NCBI GenBank assembly: GCA_002418895.1
Contig: DIFA01000026.1
Coordinates: 1 to 36,020 of the forward strand
Direction: 5' to 3'
Length of the DNA stretch: 36,020 bases
Source: Dehalococcoidia bacterium UBA5760
Lineage (GTDB): Bacteria > Chloroflexota > Dehalococcoidia > Dehalococcoidales > UBA5760
A model generated the notes under the pieces. It was not told where the DNA came from. It saw only the letters and a program-made list of their open reading frames with translations, and made no database searches. Of this stretch, positions 15,679 to 22,945 are shown piece after piece; positions within the stretch are counted from its first letter, which is position 1, and each line of letters opens with the position of its first letter. A program made the translations under genes and the position numbers.

Positions 15679-16386
15679 CTTGGCTCCAAGGTATTACAGC
15701 TCATATCTCGACTTCATCTCAGCCCCATCCGATGCACGCCTCGGCTCCACAGCAATGCTCTCCAGCTCAAGTCTCGACTCCACTTCATTGCCCTCCACTT
15801 CTCGGCTTCGATACAAACTATCCCCCGCACTCCTTGGCTCTGTTTCTTCTCACATCCGTTCACCCCTAATCACTCCTCGGCTCCATCGCACTTCCACCCC
15901 ACTCACCACATATCTCGGCTTCACCACACTACCACTCAGCCCAATTCCATTCAGACCTCGGCTCCAGCACACTTCACCCCTAATCACTCCTCGACTTCAG
16001 AGCACACGACACCTCACATCACTTCGCCTCGCGGCTTCAGCTCTCATCACAACATCTCGATCCATATCTCGGCTTCGGTGCAAATCATATCTACCCAATC
16101 CAAATCTCGGCTCCAAGCCACCCCACATCATCACTCGACTCCAAACCAGCGCATTTCCCTTCGGTCCACATCTCGACTCCCTTTCTTTTTGACCCGATTC
16201 ACTACTTGACTTCAATGCACAACACCTCGGCTCCATTACATCGCAGGTCACCACATTTCTCGGCTTCAAATCATCACAATCCAAATCATCACAATCGATA
16301 TCAACTCTCGGCTCCAGAACATATCAAAACACTTCATGTCTCGGCTTCAAACCACCGTATTTCAACGCACATCTCGCTTTGGCTTC
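15679..16386. repeat. octamer/pentamer array: CTCGRCTY separated by runs of CANNN
   Basis: Non-coding. On the + strand there are about 22 octamer units, sixteen of them exact CTCGRCTY and three CTTGRCTY, all in one orientation. Starts include 15707, 15740, 15773, 15801, 15876, 15914, 15957, 15990, 16068, 16106, 16134, 16172, 16259, 16307 and 16340. Between units are 2-8 pentamers. By hand count 94 of 103 pentamers begin with C and 71 with CA, and 17 of 21 octamer spacings equal 8+5n (28, 33, 38, 43 or 48). G is nearly absent outside octamers. A 19-base segment recurs (15861 and 15975) and a 15-mer is tandemly doubled (about 16267-16296), so units duplicate. Damaged units lie at 16028-16067, 16205-16225 and 16373-16386. 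Function unknown. Confidence 0.9.
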
Positions 16387-17026
16387 AGACCTTCTGTATG
16401 GCGTAGCTATAACGCCCCCATCCCTGAGACCGCTCTTGGCCCATGCCATGAACACTGCCGTACTCGAAGATGGCGCTAAGAATATCTTCCGTGATGACAC
16501 CATCGTCGAGGACATTAAGTTGGAACGTTAGCGTCGGCTTCTCCACATAGTCCACAAATTTCATCGTCGACCTGGGCCCCTTCATGGTCATAACCTGAAT
16601 GAAGCGCTGCACAGTGCCGACAGGCTCTTTGGCCTGCTCTCCGTTAACCATCAAGGGGATGATGTCCGTCATAACGTATACTTTATTAGCCACTTTTGCC
16701 TTGAGAGCTTTAATCTCCGGTTTAATGGCTCCCTTTACCTGAAGAGCGCAGTCTTTAATGTGCCCTCGGACACAGCGCCCCTCATAGTACAAGCCGTCGT
16801 CACTCCTGCAGAATGTAGCCCAGCCGTACTTAAGCTCATCCTCGCCTTCTTGAATCCCCACCTTCTCCACGATCTCGTCGGCGAGTTCCTCAAGGGAGAT
16901 AAAGTCTTCTGGCAGCTTTGCCGACGTACGGTTCTCCAGCATCTTCTCAATCTCCTCCCTTGTCCGCGGCAGAGACGCCGCAAAGTGTCCCGTCATCTTT
17001 AGTTCCACTTCATACCTGTTCCACAT
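16385..17026 (-). CDS. hypothetical protein with RAMP-like glycine-rich C-terminus
   Basis: A 213-residue protein. The N-terminus ('MWNRYEVELKMTGHFAASLPRT') begins with a strand like those of ferredoxin-like folds. The centre is charged, with 'YVMTDIIPLMVNGEQAKEPVGTVQRFIQ'. The end reads 'FEYGSVHGMGQERSQGWGRYSY', which closely resembles the glycine-rich loop of RAMP-type RNA-binding proteins (Cas5, Cas6 and Cas7 families). No CRISPR array or other Cas gene is present, so this is similarity of pattern only. AGGAGGG precedes the ATG. Its stop codon abuts the pentamer array, which begins at the last codon, so a transcript of this gene would continue through the array. Confidence 0.65.
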   Translation of the reverse strand: MWNRYEVELKMTGHFAASLPRTREEIEKMLENRTSAKLPEDFISLEELADEIVEKVGIQEGEDELKYGWATFCRSDDGLYYEGRCVRGHIKDCALQVKGAIKPEIKALKAKVANKVYVMTDIIPLMVNGEQAKEPVGTVQRFIQVMTMKGPRSTMKFVDYVEKPTLTFQLNVLDDGVITEDILSAIFEYGSVHGMGQERSQGWGRYSYAIQKV

Positions 17027-17312
17027 CGGTCTTACCCTCCTTTCTTTTAACAGGTTTTCCCCACAGCTTTTCTCTTCGCTCCAGCTCGGCTAACCTTAAT
17101 TCCATCTGCTGCAACCTATCTTCCACCATCTCGAGAGGGGTAACTTGTTGTGGTGAAGACACCATTGTCAACTCCGGCATCTCCCCCTCTGGAAGGATGA
17201 CGCCTGCTATGCACAGTCGCACAAAGACATCACGGTAGATGGGAGTGTCGCGCTGTTGAGCTCCCTGGCATATTACAAGAAACTGCCTATAACTTAATTG
17301 CCGCACCTTCAT
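17010..17312 (-). CDS. small coiled-coil hypothetical protein
   Basis: About 100 residues. A helical N-terminal half ('RQLSYRQFLVICQGAQQRDTPIYRDVFVRLCIAGVILP') is followed by a coiled-coil ('EMVEDRLQQMELRLAELERREKLWG') and a basic tail. ATG 17312 is preferred over the GTG six bases upstream because GGAGG lies at the right distance. It overlaps the next gene by 17 bases. It may be an oligomerisation partner of its neighbours; no family is recognised. Confidence 0.6.
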   Translation of the reverse strand: MKVRQLSYRQFLVICQGAQQRDTPIYRDVFVRLCIAGVILPEGEMPELTMVSSPQQVTPLEMVEDRLQQMELRLAELERREKLWGKPVKRKEGKTDVEQV

Positions 17313-17314
17313 GT

Positions 17315-17542
17315 TCACCTCCCCTCCTTTCTTTTCGTTAAACGCCCGAATACCGAAAGCAACCTAGCTAGACTCTCAATATCATCATCAGCCACTGCAC
17401 AGAAAGCGTTATGACGCATGATATTTTTTATTGTTAGATGATGGTCTTTAATCTCTCCTAAAGCTTTGAGTACCCACTCGCTGTGCGACAAAGCATCCCT
17501 GTCGACCTTTTCTAACTCCTGCATAAGTTCAATTTCGTTCAC
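17315..17542 (-). CDS. small helical hypothetical protein
   Basis: A 75-residue, helical protein ('ELEKVDRDALSHSEWVLKALGEIKDHHLTIKNIMRHNAFCAVADDD'). The GTG start at 17542 overlaps the TAG stop of the J-domain gene by one base (TAGTG) and follows AAAGGGGGC, so it is translated by coupling. The frame remains open upstream, but that part overlaps the J-domain coding region. Function unknown. Confidence 0.55.
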   Translation of the reverse strand: MNEIELMQELEKVDRDALSHSEWVLKALGEIKDHHLTIKNIMRHNAFCAVADDDIESLARLLSVFGRLTKRKEGR

Positions 17543-17940
17543 TACAGCCCCCTTTCTCTTCTTATGAGCTCGTATGCAGCCTGCACCATGTGAAAAAAGC
17601 ACTCCGTCCCCTTCTCTCCCGATGTATCCGGATGTAGCTTGTGTGCCAGAGCGCGGTACCGCTTCTTAACCTCCTCATCGGAGGCCGACCTGTCTAGTCC
17701 CAAAATCCTGTAAGGGTCAACCGCCGTCTGTTCCTGCCCCTTCATAGCCCCCGGAAAGCCGGTAAAGTCCACGCCGCTTCTCCGGATGAAGTCCATAAAC
17801 TTCTGCGGATCAAAGGCATCCCTCATCACCGAATCAACGTAGCCCTCCATAGCCCCCTGGACGTCTCCGCTCCATTTTTTACTGAGCTTGGTGAGGTCGT
17901 TAACCCAGGCGTTATAGAGGTCATCAAAGTTATCGGTCAT
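17542..17940 (-). CDS. J-domain (DnaJ-like) protein
   Basis: A 132-residue protein with a C-terminal J-domain at about 75-130: 'DPYRILGLDRSASDEEVKKRYRALAHKLHPDTSG', including the HPD triad needed to stimulate DnaK. The first ~70 residues are a helical extension without zinc-finger or Gly/Phe regions, so it is not a general DnaJ. Element-encoded J-proteins usually recruit the host DnaK to remodel a replication or assembly complex, as lambda does through DnaJ and its P protein. It overlaps the upstream zinc-ribbon gene by 4 bases (ATGA). Confidence 0.85.
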   Translation of the reverse strand: MTDNFDDLYNAWVNDLTKLSKKWSGDVQGAMEGYVDSVMRDAFDPQKFMDFIRRSGVDFTGFPGAMKGQEQTAVDPYRILGLDRSASDEEVKKRYRALAHKLHPDTSGEKGTECFFHMVQAAYELIRRERGL

Positions 17941-18134
17941 TGATACTCCTCGGGCTTATACTCCGTATAGCACTTGAGGCACGTGGGGAAACTTGTAAAA
18001 GTGCGGCGATCTATACACATTGCAAAACTGTCCCCCGGCTTTATTGTCGCGCCACACTTCCCGCAAATGTGTTCTTGCCTGGCTATCTTAATTCCTTTCG
18101 GCGGCTCTCTATACCCCAATGCAATTACACCCAT
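17937..18134 (-). CDS. small zinc-binding protein
   Basis: A 65-residue protein with two Cys pairs: C-G-K-C at about 24-27 and C-L-K-C at about 52-55, with a further Cys in 'AMCIDRR'. This is a treble-clef or zinc-ribbon arrangement. It has a very good ribosome site (AGGAGG, 7-8 bases) and is the first gene after the iteron field, so it probably heads the operon running to 16.4 kb. Role unknown. Confidence 0.65.
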   Translation of the reverse strand: MGVIALGYREPPKGIKIARQEHICGKCGATIKPGDSFAMCIDRRTFTSFPTCLKCYTEYKPEEYQ

Positions 18135-18241
18135 AAACCTTTCCTCCTGTAATTCAGAACTAACGTTTTCACATCTTTGCCATCTCTCTTTTAGTGAATG
18201 GCCGTATATAGTATCCGGTTAAGTTCCTGAGCATCTTCCAC

Positions 18242-18578
18242 ATCTTTCATTTATCTTTCAGGGGGTGAAAGATGATTTCGGAGAAAGGAATCCCCCATCG
18301 GCCGAGCTCCCCAAGATTTCTTTCACCCTCCTGGCCGCGGTTACTCCCAAAGGTCCGCATCTGCCAACTCTCTTTCACCACCTCACGGCTAAGCTCAGCT
18401 TTGTTATCTTTCAGTTCTTTCGCCTTTCTTTCACCCTAGCCCCTATCTTTCACTTCAGGGGGGTTAGTATAACCCCCTGAAAGATAAGGGGTGAAAGATC
18501 AATAAAAACCCTCCTTTGTTTCAGTTTCCACGAGACCCCACTTATCAATAACCTTTACTATTTTCCCTTTATCTTTCA
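18242..18578. repeat. iteron-like field, WTCTTTCA repeats (possible origin)
   Basis: About twelve copies of an 8-mer, ATCTTTCA or a one-base variant, in both orientations: 18242, 18253, 18266 (inverted), 18318, 18370, 18406, 18415, 18426, 18445, 18478 (inverted), 18492 (inverted) and 18571 (inside the ATPase gene). Two pairs form palindromes: ATCTTTCA-5 bases-TGAAAGAT at 18253-18273, and a larger one at about 18453-18482 with arms TTCAGGGG-GTTA and TAACCCCCTGAA. The field has no gene and abuts the RepA-like ATPase gene, the usual place of a plasmid-type origin. It could instead be an operator array for the 18134 operon. Confidence 0.75.
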
Positions 18579-19752
18579 GTCTCTTGATAGCGGAGTCCGC
18601 TGCCCCTCGTGTTGTTCCAAGGGCATCGGTGATTTCCTTCGTCGACATCGCTCCGTGCTTGAGTACTTCTTGAATTTGCATCTGGGTACTCAGGCCGGCA
18701 AGAAATTCGCTTATCGTGCGTGGCTGCGCCTGGGACACACTGATAGTATCCAGGCCAAAGTCTATATGCATTCCTACCGGCGGATAAAGCTTCTGAAACG
18801 GCGGCGGCTTCCTGTTGAAAAGAGCGATATCCATTTCGTCCTCTCCAACGTCCTGCCTCTTCCAGACCTCCCAGATGGAACGGGCCTGGGCCTCGAAGAA
18901 TACCGACCCAAAGATCGTCTTCTTTTTTGTCTCGGGGTTCTTTGCGGTATGAGCCAGAATCAGGCTTGTTATCCTGATCTGGCGGAGGGCGGAGAAAAAG
19001 GCAAGCGCCACCTGGGGATCCTTCAAATCTCCGGCGCAGGCCAGGCCAAGACTGTCTATGATGATTACTTCAGCCCCAGTATCATGAATGTGCCGGTGAA
19101 TCTGATCCAGGTCTTGGGCCAGCGGCATGGCGCAGCGCCGGTAGGGTAGCGCCGCCCGGGGGAGCCCCATCCCTCGCTGTAGCTTGGTTAAAAGCCATTT
19201 CAGGGTGTCTTCATCGGTTTCATAGTCCAGATACAGGCACTTCACATCGTGAGACGGCGGGGTGATGTCGAGCCCGAAATTATCATCAGGGTGCGCCATG
19301 ATCTGCGAGAGGATAAGCGCCATGGTCGACTTTGCGCTGCCGGGATCGCCGAAAATAATGACAGGGTTATTCTTGAGAATAAGCGGCTCCAGGAGATACT
19401 CCGGTGGTTTGATTTCATCACCGGGCTGGAGTACCACCACCGGCTCACCCCTCCTCATTCTCTCCAGAGTGTAGAAACAGAGCTGTTCCAGCAGGGTGGA
19501 CCAGTCGGCCAGCTTCCCGTACCTCTCATCCAGGATTCTACCCAGCTCGTTCCGGCTGCGGCTGGCGCTGAAATTGAATTGCGCCTGGTGCAGGTGGGGG
19601 CTGTACCCGGGTGCGGTGGTACTGATGGCGATCTCGCCGGTCACCCGCCCGTCGTTGTGATTGTGGATCCGACTGATCTCTGCAATCAGGCGCTCCTTCT
19701 CCCAGGAGAAGATATATCCACTTACCGTGGCCGTAATCTGTGGGAGGTTCAC
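18499..19752 (-). CDS. RepA/DnaB-like ATPase with C-terminal winged helix
   Basis: A 417-residue protein. The central RecA-fold ATPase has Walker A 'GDPGSAKS' (~135-142), the 'YLDYETDEDTLKWLL' segment typical of the RepA/AAA_25 group, and Walker B 'VIIIDSLGLA' (~229-238), followed by 'LILAHTAKN'. This group includes the hexameric helicase RepA of plasmid RSF1010. The C-terminus (~365-410, 'EVLKHGAMSTKEITDALGTTRGAADSAIKRLKDKGKIV') is a winged helix that could bind the neighbouring iterons. The GTG start overlaps the previous stop (GTGA). It is probably the element's replicative helicase or initiator. Confidence 0.85.
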   Translation of the reverse strand: MNLPQITATVSGYIFSWEKERLIAEISRIHNHNDGRVTGEIAISTTAPGYSPHLHQAQFNFSASRSRNELGRILDERYGKLADWSTLLEQLCFYTLERMRRGEPVVVLQPGDEIKPPEYLLEPLILKNNPVIIFGDPGSAKSTMALILSQIMAHPDDNFGLDITPPSHDVKCLYLDYETDEDTLKWLLTKLQRGMGLPRAALPYRRCAMPLAQDLDQIHRHIHDTGAEVIIIDSLGLACAGDLKDPQVALAFFSALRQIRITSLILAHTAKNPETKKKTIFGSVFFEAQARSIWEVWKRQDVGEDEMDIALFNRKPPPFQKLYPPVGMHIDFGLDTISVSQAQPRTISEFLAGLSTQMQIQEVLKHGAMSTKEITDALGTTRGAADSAIKRLKDKGKIVKVIDKWGLVETETKEGFY

Positions 19753-20084
19753 AACGGCACCCCCTTTAACGGTTGCCTCTTACGCTTTCCGGGATGCTCT
19801 TGCTGCAGCTTCTGCTGGAGCTTCTGGGTGTAGTGTAAACCCCGGCGGAGCTGGTTGATTTCTTCCCTGATATCCTTCAGCCCCGGTTGGCTGGTCTCTT
19901 CCCTCGGTGACGGAGGGGCGGCATCTGTCGCCATGTCCGGTCTTCGGTCGGGTCCAGGGTCAGCGCCGGTGTTATATACTGAGTAGTGGCGCCACCAGTC
20001 CCAGGACATCGGGAAGTCGTAAAGATCCCGCCAGCTCAGACCGTGCTCTCGCATATACTTGAGTTGTTCATTGGTAAGCGTCAT
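19749..20084 (-). CDS. hypothetical protein with coiled-coil tail
   Basis: A 111-residue protein. The N-terminus ('LTNEQLKYMREHGLSWRDLYDFPMSWDWWRHYSVYNTG') is Trp/Tyr-rich and compact. A Pro/Asp-rich linker follows, then a basic coiled-coil ('EINQLRRGLHYTQKLQQKLQQEHPGKRKRQ'). The start at 20084 follows GGGAGGG; the frame is open upstream without a ribosome site. It is coupled to the RepA-like gene, so it may load or anchor that ATPase. No family is recognised. Confidence 0.6.
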   Translation of the reverse strand: MTLTNEQLKYMREHGLSWRDLYDFPMSWDWWRHYSVYNTGADPGPDRRPDMATDAAPPSPREETSQPGLKDIREEINQLRRGLHYTQKLQQKLQQEHPGKRKRQPLKGVPL

Positions 20085-20086
20085 AA

Positions 20087-20287
20087 CTACCCTCCCCGAT
20101 GATATGGGCAATCTTGACCGTTCAGAGTCACCGGTAGAAGGCCGTGTATGCAACGACCGTCCCAAAAGACGCATGATTTGCACAGCGCCTTCCGGTTACT
20201 CTTAACCTTATCCGGAAAGTCATCCCTAATCTTTACCTGGACATGCTCCCTTTCTGTGACCGCCCTTGCGTCGCCTTTCCTCGGCAT
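20087..20287 (-). CDS. small Cys-rich protein
   Basis: A ~66-residue protein with four C-terminal cysteines and two histidines ('CKSCVFWDGRCIHGL...CPYHRG'), in the style of small metal-binding proteins found in many phages and elements. The N-terminal half is basic. The start at 20287 follows GGGGGCAAG. It lies two bases upstream of the next gene in the series. Confidence 0.55.
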   Translation of the reverse strand: MPRKGDARAVTEREHVQVKIRDDFPDKVKSNRKALCKSCVFWDGRCIHGLLPVTLNGQDCPYHRGG

Positions 20288-20356
20288 TACTTGCCCCCTA
20301 TGATATCGGCTCATAAGCGCCGGATATTCTCTCGTAACACTCCTTCGGTGTTTCGA

Positions 20357-20539
20357 CTATATCGGTCTGAGAACTAACGTTAAGCTCCGCCCAGACTGCC
20401 TGGCGGCTACTCTCCCGGCCTCGAGAATTTTGGCCAGCTCTCCCGCACTCCCTGCCGCCAGCACTCTACCGGCGCTGCTCAGAGTAAAGGATGCCGCCGC
20501 AATCCCTATCCCTAACGGCATCCACTTCTTACGTTTCAT
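20357..20539 (-). CDS. small protein with N-terminal hydrophobic helix
   Basis: A 60-residue ORF with an excellent ribosome site (GAGGAGG) and an ATGA overlap with the nuclease gene. The N-terminus has a basic start and a hydrophobic stretch ('WMPLGIGIAAASFTLSSAGRVLAA') that could be a signal peptide with an A-x-A site or a membrane anchor. The rest is an amphipathic helix. Role unknown. Confidence 0.5.
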   Translation of the reverse strand: MKRKKWMPLGIGIAAASFTLSSAGRVLAAGSAGELAKILEAGRVAARQSGRSLTLVLRPI

Positions 20540-21453
20540 TGCAGACCTCCTCGTAGCTGGTATATCCCCAGGGCATATTGGAATATCTGCCAGTCCCGGA
20601 TGATGTCGAACTCGGTGCCCACCTCGACATCATCATCATCCGGATTTATTCTTAATACCCACGCTTTGGCTACCGGCCAGCCCTGCTCCTCGAGCAGCTT
20701 CCAGTAGGCGGCGAGCTGGTGATAATGGCTATCGAAAATCCGGCTACCGGTTTTGAAATCCACCAGGACAAACTCGCCATCGACCTCGGCCAGCAGGTCC
20801 GGAGTGCCGCCGTACCGATATTCCTCGGAGACAAATGGGGTTTCGATTATTACCGGGCTGATAGAGCGCTCCTTCTCCCAGGCAAGGTACTTTGTAAAGC
20901 ATTGCTCAGCCCTCTCGAACTCTTCAGGCGCCATAACGCGGAATTTGCAGCGCTGGAATGCCTGCTCTCTCGTTTGCCCTTTGAGGTGGCCTGCGATAAG
21001 GCAATGCGCTGCGGAGCCGACCCTGGCCGTGGAGTCCCTGACGTCTCTGTAGTCGATACCCTGCCGGCCGCAGTCCCACGCCCAATAGGTTAGCCCCTCG
21101 CCCTTGTTCAGTTCGTTAAGGATGGTTGTCACCGAAGGAACATTGGCGCCGTCCGCCAGGTAATATGGCGTGTGTGGCGGCATCCCGCCAGGCAAATCAT
21201 CCGGTTCGTCTCCCCCTCTTTTTTGCGCTTCTTCCGCTATGCACAGCGGGCAGCCGTCCTGTAATGGAAACTCGCCGTGCCGGTAATATCCTTTATCTAT
21301 TGGCATTTCAACCTCCTCATTATTTGGGTCGGGATGACAAATGTTACATAACCACTCTCCGGGCCCCCACTGGCTTGCCGGCCGCCACCACCAGTCGATG
21401 GCGGCGCAGATGGAGCAGGGGAGCGATGGCCTTGGTTTTATTGTTTCTACCAT
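20536..21453 (-). CDS. PD-(D/E)XK exonuclease with N-terminal zinc ribbon
   Basis: A ~305-residue protein. The N-terminal ~60 residues contain C-S-I-C and C-N-I-C, then 'CPLCIAEEA', a zinc-ribbon extension. The nuclease domain follows 'SVTTILNELNKGEGLTYWAWDCGRQG' and 'GSAAHCLIAGHLKG'. Its active site is 'YGGTPDLLAEVDGEFVLVDFKTG' (G-T-P-D, then D-F-K), as in RecB, Cas4 or RecE-type exonucleases. 'YHQLAAYWKLLEEQGW' supplies the motif with conserved Gln and Tyr. Together with the RecT-like protein encoded upstream, it should form a two-part recombination module that resects DNA for strand annealing. ATG 21453 lacks a strong SD, so the start is less certain. Confidence 0.82.
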   Translation of the reverse strand: MVETIKPRPSLPCSICAAIDWWWRPASQWGPGEWLCNICHPDPNNEEVEMPIDKGYYRHGEFPLQDGCPLCIAEEAQKRGGDEPDDLPGGMPPHTPYYLADGANVPSVTTILNELNKGEGLTYWAWDCGRQGIDYRDVRDSTARVGSAAHCLIAGHLKGQTREQAFQRCKFRVMAPEEFERAEQCFTKYLAWEKERSISPVIIETPFVSEEYRYGGTPDLLAEVDGEFVLVDFKTGSRIFDSHYHQLAAYWKLLEEQGWPVAKAWVLRINPDDDDVEVGTEFDIIRDWQIFQYALGIYQLRGGLQ

Positions 21454-21488
21454 GGTCAAAACGACGTTGCTCTGCTTCTATTATTGGA

Positions 21489-21944
21489 TTACCCGCTTTT
21501 CTTAACCTCTCTTTTTATTTGGGCGTTTTGTTTTATTTGACCGCATGGAATCAGGTAACCCAGAGACGTTGCTGCCCCAAGGTTTGGTTTTATACATTGC
21601 AAAGGCTTGCCTCTTTCAGCCACCGCCAGACTATCAACGGATAATAAGACTGCCACGATTTCTAATGTGTCCTCCGTGGTGAAGATATAATGCGTAACTT
21701 TGCCAAGAGCTGTGCGCCAGGGCTGTTCCGGGTGATAGGCTGACTTTTCGTACACCTCGTGATAGATATTTCCAGACAACGCCATTCTCCCGTCGAACTT
21801 TATCTGGACAGGTTCCCCATCCAGAAACCCATCAATGCCGGCCCTGTCCCACCAAGTGCCAGGGGGCTCTATTATTAAGCCGGGGAAGAGTTGCCTGGCT
21901 ATCTCTACGCCCCTATTGTGTTTCCGTGCCGTTTTGAGTTTCAT
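21489..21944 (-). CDS. putative small nuclease next to the methyltransferase
   Basis: A 151-residue protein. The segment 'WWDRAGIDGFLDGEPVQIKFDGRM' has the spacing of a PD-(D/E)XK active site (Asp, then Q-I-K), as in small endonucleases. 'KVTHYIFTTEDTLEIVAVLLSVDSLA' would be a core beta-strand pair. The start at 21944 is inside the 3' end of the methyltransferase gene (32-base overlap), with CTGGGGAA as a weak ribosome site. It may be the cognate restriction enzyme of the upstream methyltransferase or a junction-processing enzyme. The nuclease call is inferred from one motif. Confidence 0.55.
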   Translation of the reverse strand: MKLKTARKHNRGVEIARQLFPGLIIEPPGTWWDRAGIDGFLDGEPVQIKFDGRMALSGNIYHEVYEKSAYHPEQPWRTALGKVTHYIFTTEDTLEIVAVLLSVDSLAVAERGKPLQCIKPNLGAATSLGYLIPCGQIKQNAQIKREVKKSG

Positions 21945-22941
21945 TTCCCCAGGAGACCCAATTTTTCCTTTCACTACGGGCAAAAAGTTCCAGATACTTG
22001 CTATTGGGATACATCCTCTCGATAATTTCGTAAGCCTCGCCGGGCTTTTCGCTGTGTGCCCGCGCCGGGGCTTCGATGACTGAGCCGATTGGCTCTTTGC
22101 CTGCTTGCTCAGGTAAAAAGCTGCCCCGCGTGCAGATAAATAGAAGTTCATGTCTGCCGCGGACATAAAAGCCGCTTCCAGGGCGACGTAGGTCAGTTTT
22201 TACCCAGACTATATTGGTCTTATATTCAAATCCCCATGCGTCTATAATCCTGAAGGCGTCTCTTAAGAATGGATTGGTTACCCACATAAAAAGAACCGAA
22301 TTATCCGCGAAAACATCTGTTACCAATGTGCCTTGCCCGTCTCTGAGCCCAATAATGTCATCAAGCGGCAGGCAGTCATAATGAAGAGAAGCCGGCCCCC
22401 AGCTGGAAATGGCATTGTCATATTTCCAGGGCGGGTCAGCGTAGATCACCTGGTATTTCCCATCAGGGAATGGCGGGGCTTTCTTTATGCCCTGTTGCCT
22501 TTTGATTCTTGTTGCCAGAGTAAGGGCCCCTTTGCTTGTAAGCTCTTCAGACTTTGCCTTCGTTTCGGCAATGAATTGCTCAAAAGTCTCTTCAGGTATG
22601 GTAGCTTCCAATTGCCAGCGGTTTGCATCTTGTCGGGTTATCTTGATATTCTTTAAAGCCTCGCCATATGCAGAATCATGTCCAACGTTGGACATGATTC
22701 GTGCCGTCTGCGGTGTTGCTCTTGGCATCTTTCTAATGAGTTCTCCAGCTCTTCTTTCCGCTCGTATCCTTAGCTCGGCGCAGTGATTTTGTATTTCGAG
22801 TCCCTTACTAGATTGCTCTGCGTATATTCTTAAAGCCTCGGCTTCGCTAATTATTTCTTTAGCTTGCGCCAAGTTGGCTTCCTTGACTAAAGCCTTCGCT
22901 TTGTCTAGATTCTCAACGACAGATAGTGCTAGTTCTGTCAT
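21913..22941 (-). CDS. MT-A70 family DNA adenine methyltransferase
   Basis: A 342-residue protein. Residues ~1-150 are a helical, ParB-like or coiled-coil extension seen in many phage MT-A70 proteins. The methyltransferase domain starts at 'GKYQVIYADPPWKYDN' with the D-P-P-W catalytic motif at ~169-172. 'VLFMWVTNPFLRDAFRIIDAWGFEYKTNIVWVKTD' and 'GRHELLFICTRGSF' follow, then 'HSEKPGEAYEIIERMYP'. It should transfer methyl from SAM to N6 of adenine, protecting the element or marking its origin. It sits between the GIY-YIG-like gene and the putative nuclease. Confidence 0.9.
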   Translation of the reverse strand: MTELALSVVENLDKAKALVKEANLAQAKEIISEAEALRIYAEQSSKGLEIQNHCAELRIRAERRAGELIRKMPRATPQTARIMSNVGHDSAYGEALKNIKITRQDANRWQLEATIPEETFEQFIAETKAKSEELTSKGALTLATRIKRQQGIKKAPPFPDGKYQVIYADPPWKYDNAISSWGPASLHYDCLPLDDIIGLRDGQGTLVTDVFADNSVLFMWVTNPFLRDAFRIIDAWGFEYKTNIVWVKTDLRRPGSGFYVRGRHELLFICTRGSFLPEQAGKEPIGSVIEAPARAHSEKPGEAYEIIERMYPNSKYLELFARSERKNWVSWGNETQNGTETQ

Positions 22942-22945
22942 CTAA

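Noticed and set aside
15605..16209. Long open frames on the + strand through the array (Ser/Thr/His/Pro-rich products)
   Set aside because: They exist because stop codons are rare in a G-poor sequence. Pentamer steps change the frame, the products are low in complexity in every frame, and all neighbours are on the other strand.
15679..16386. CRISPR array
   Set aside because: The repeated part is only 8 bases and the spacers are internally periodic with variable length; no cas genes are present.
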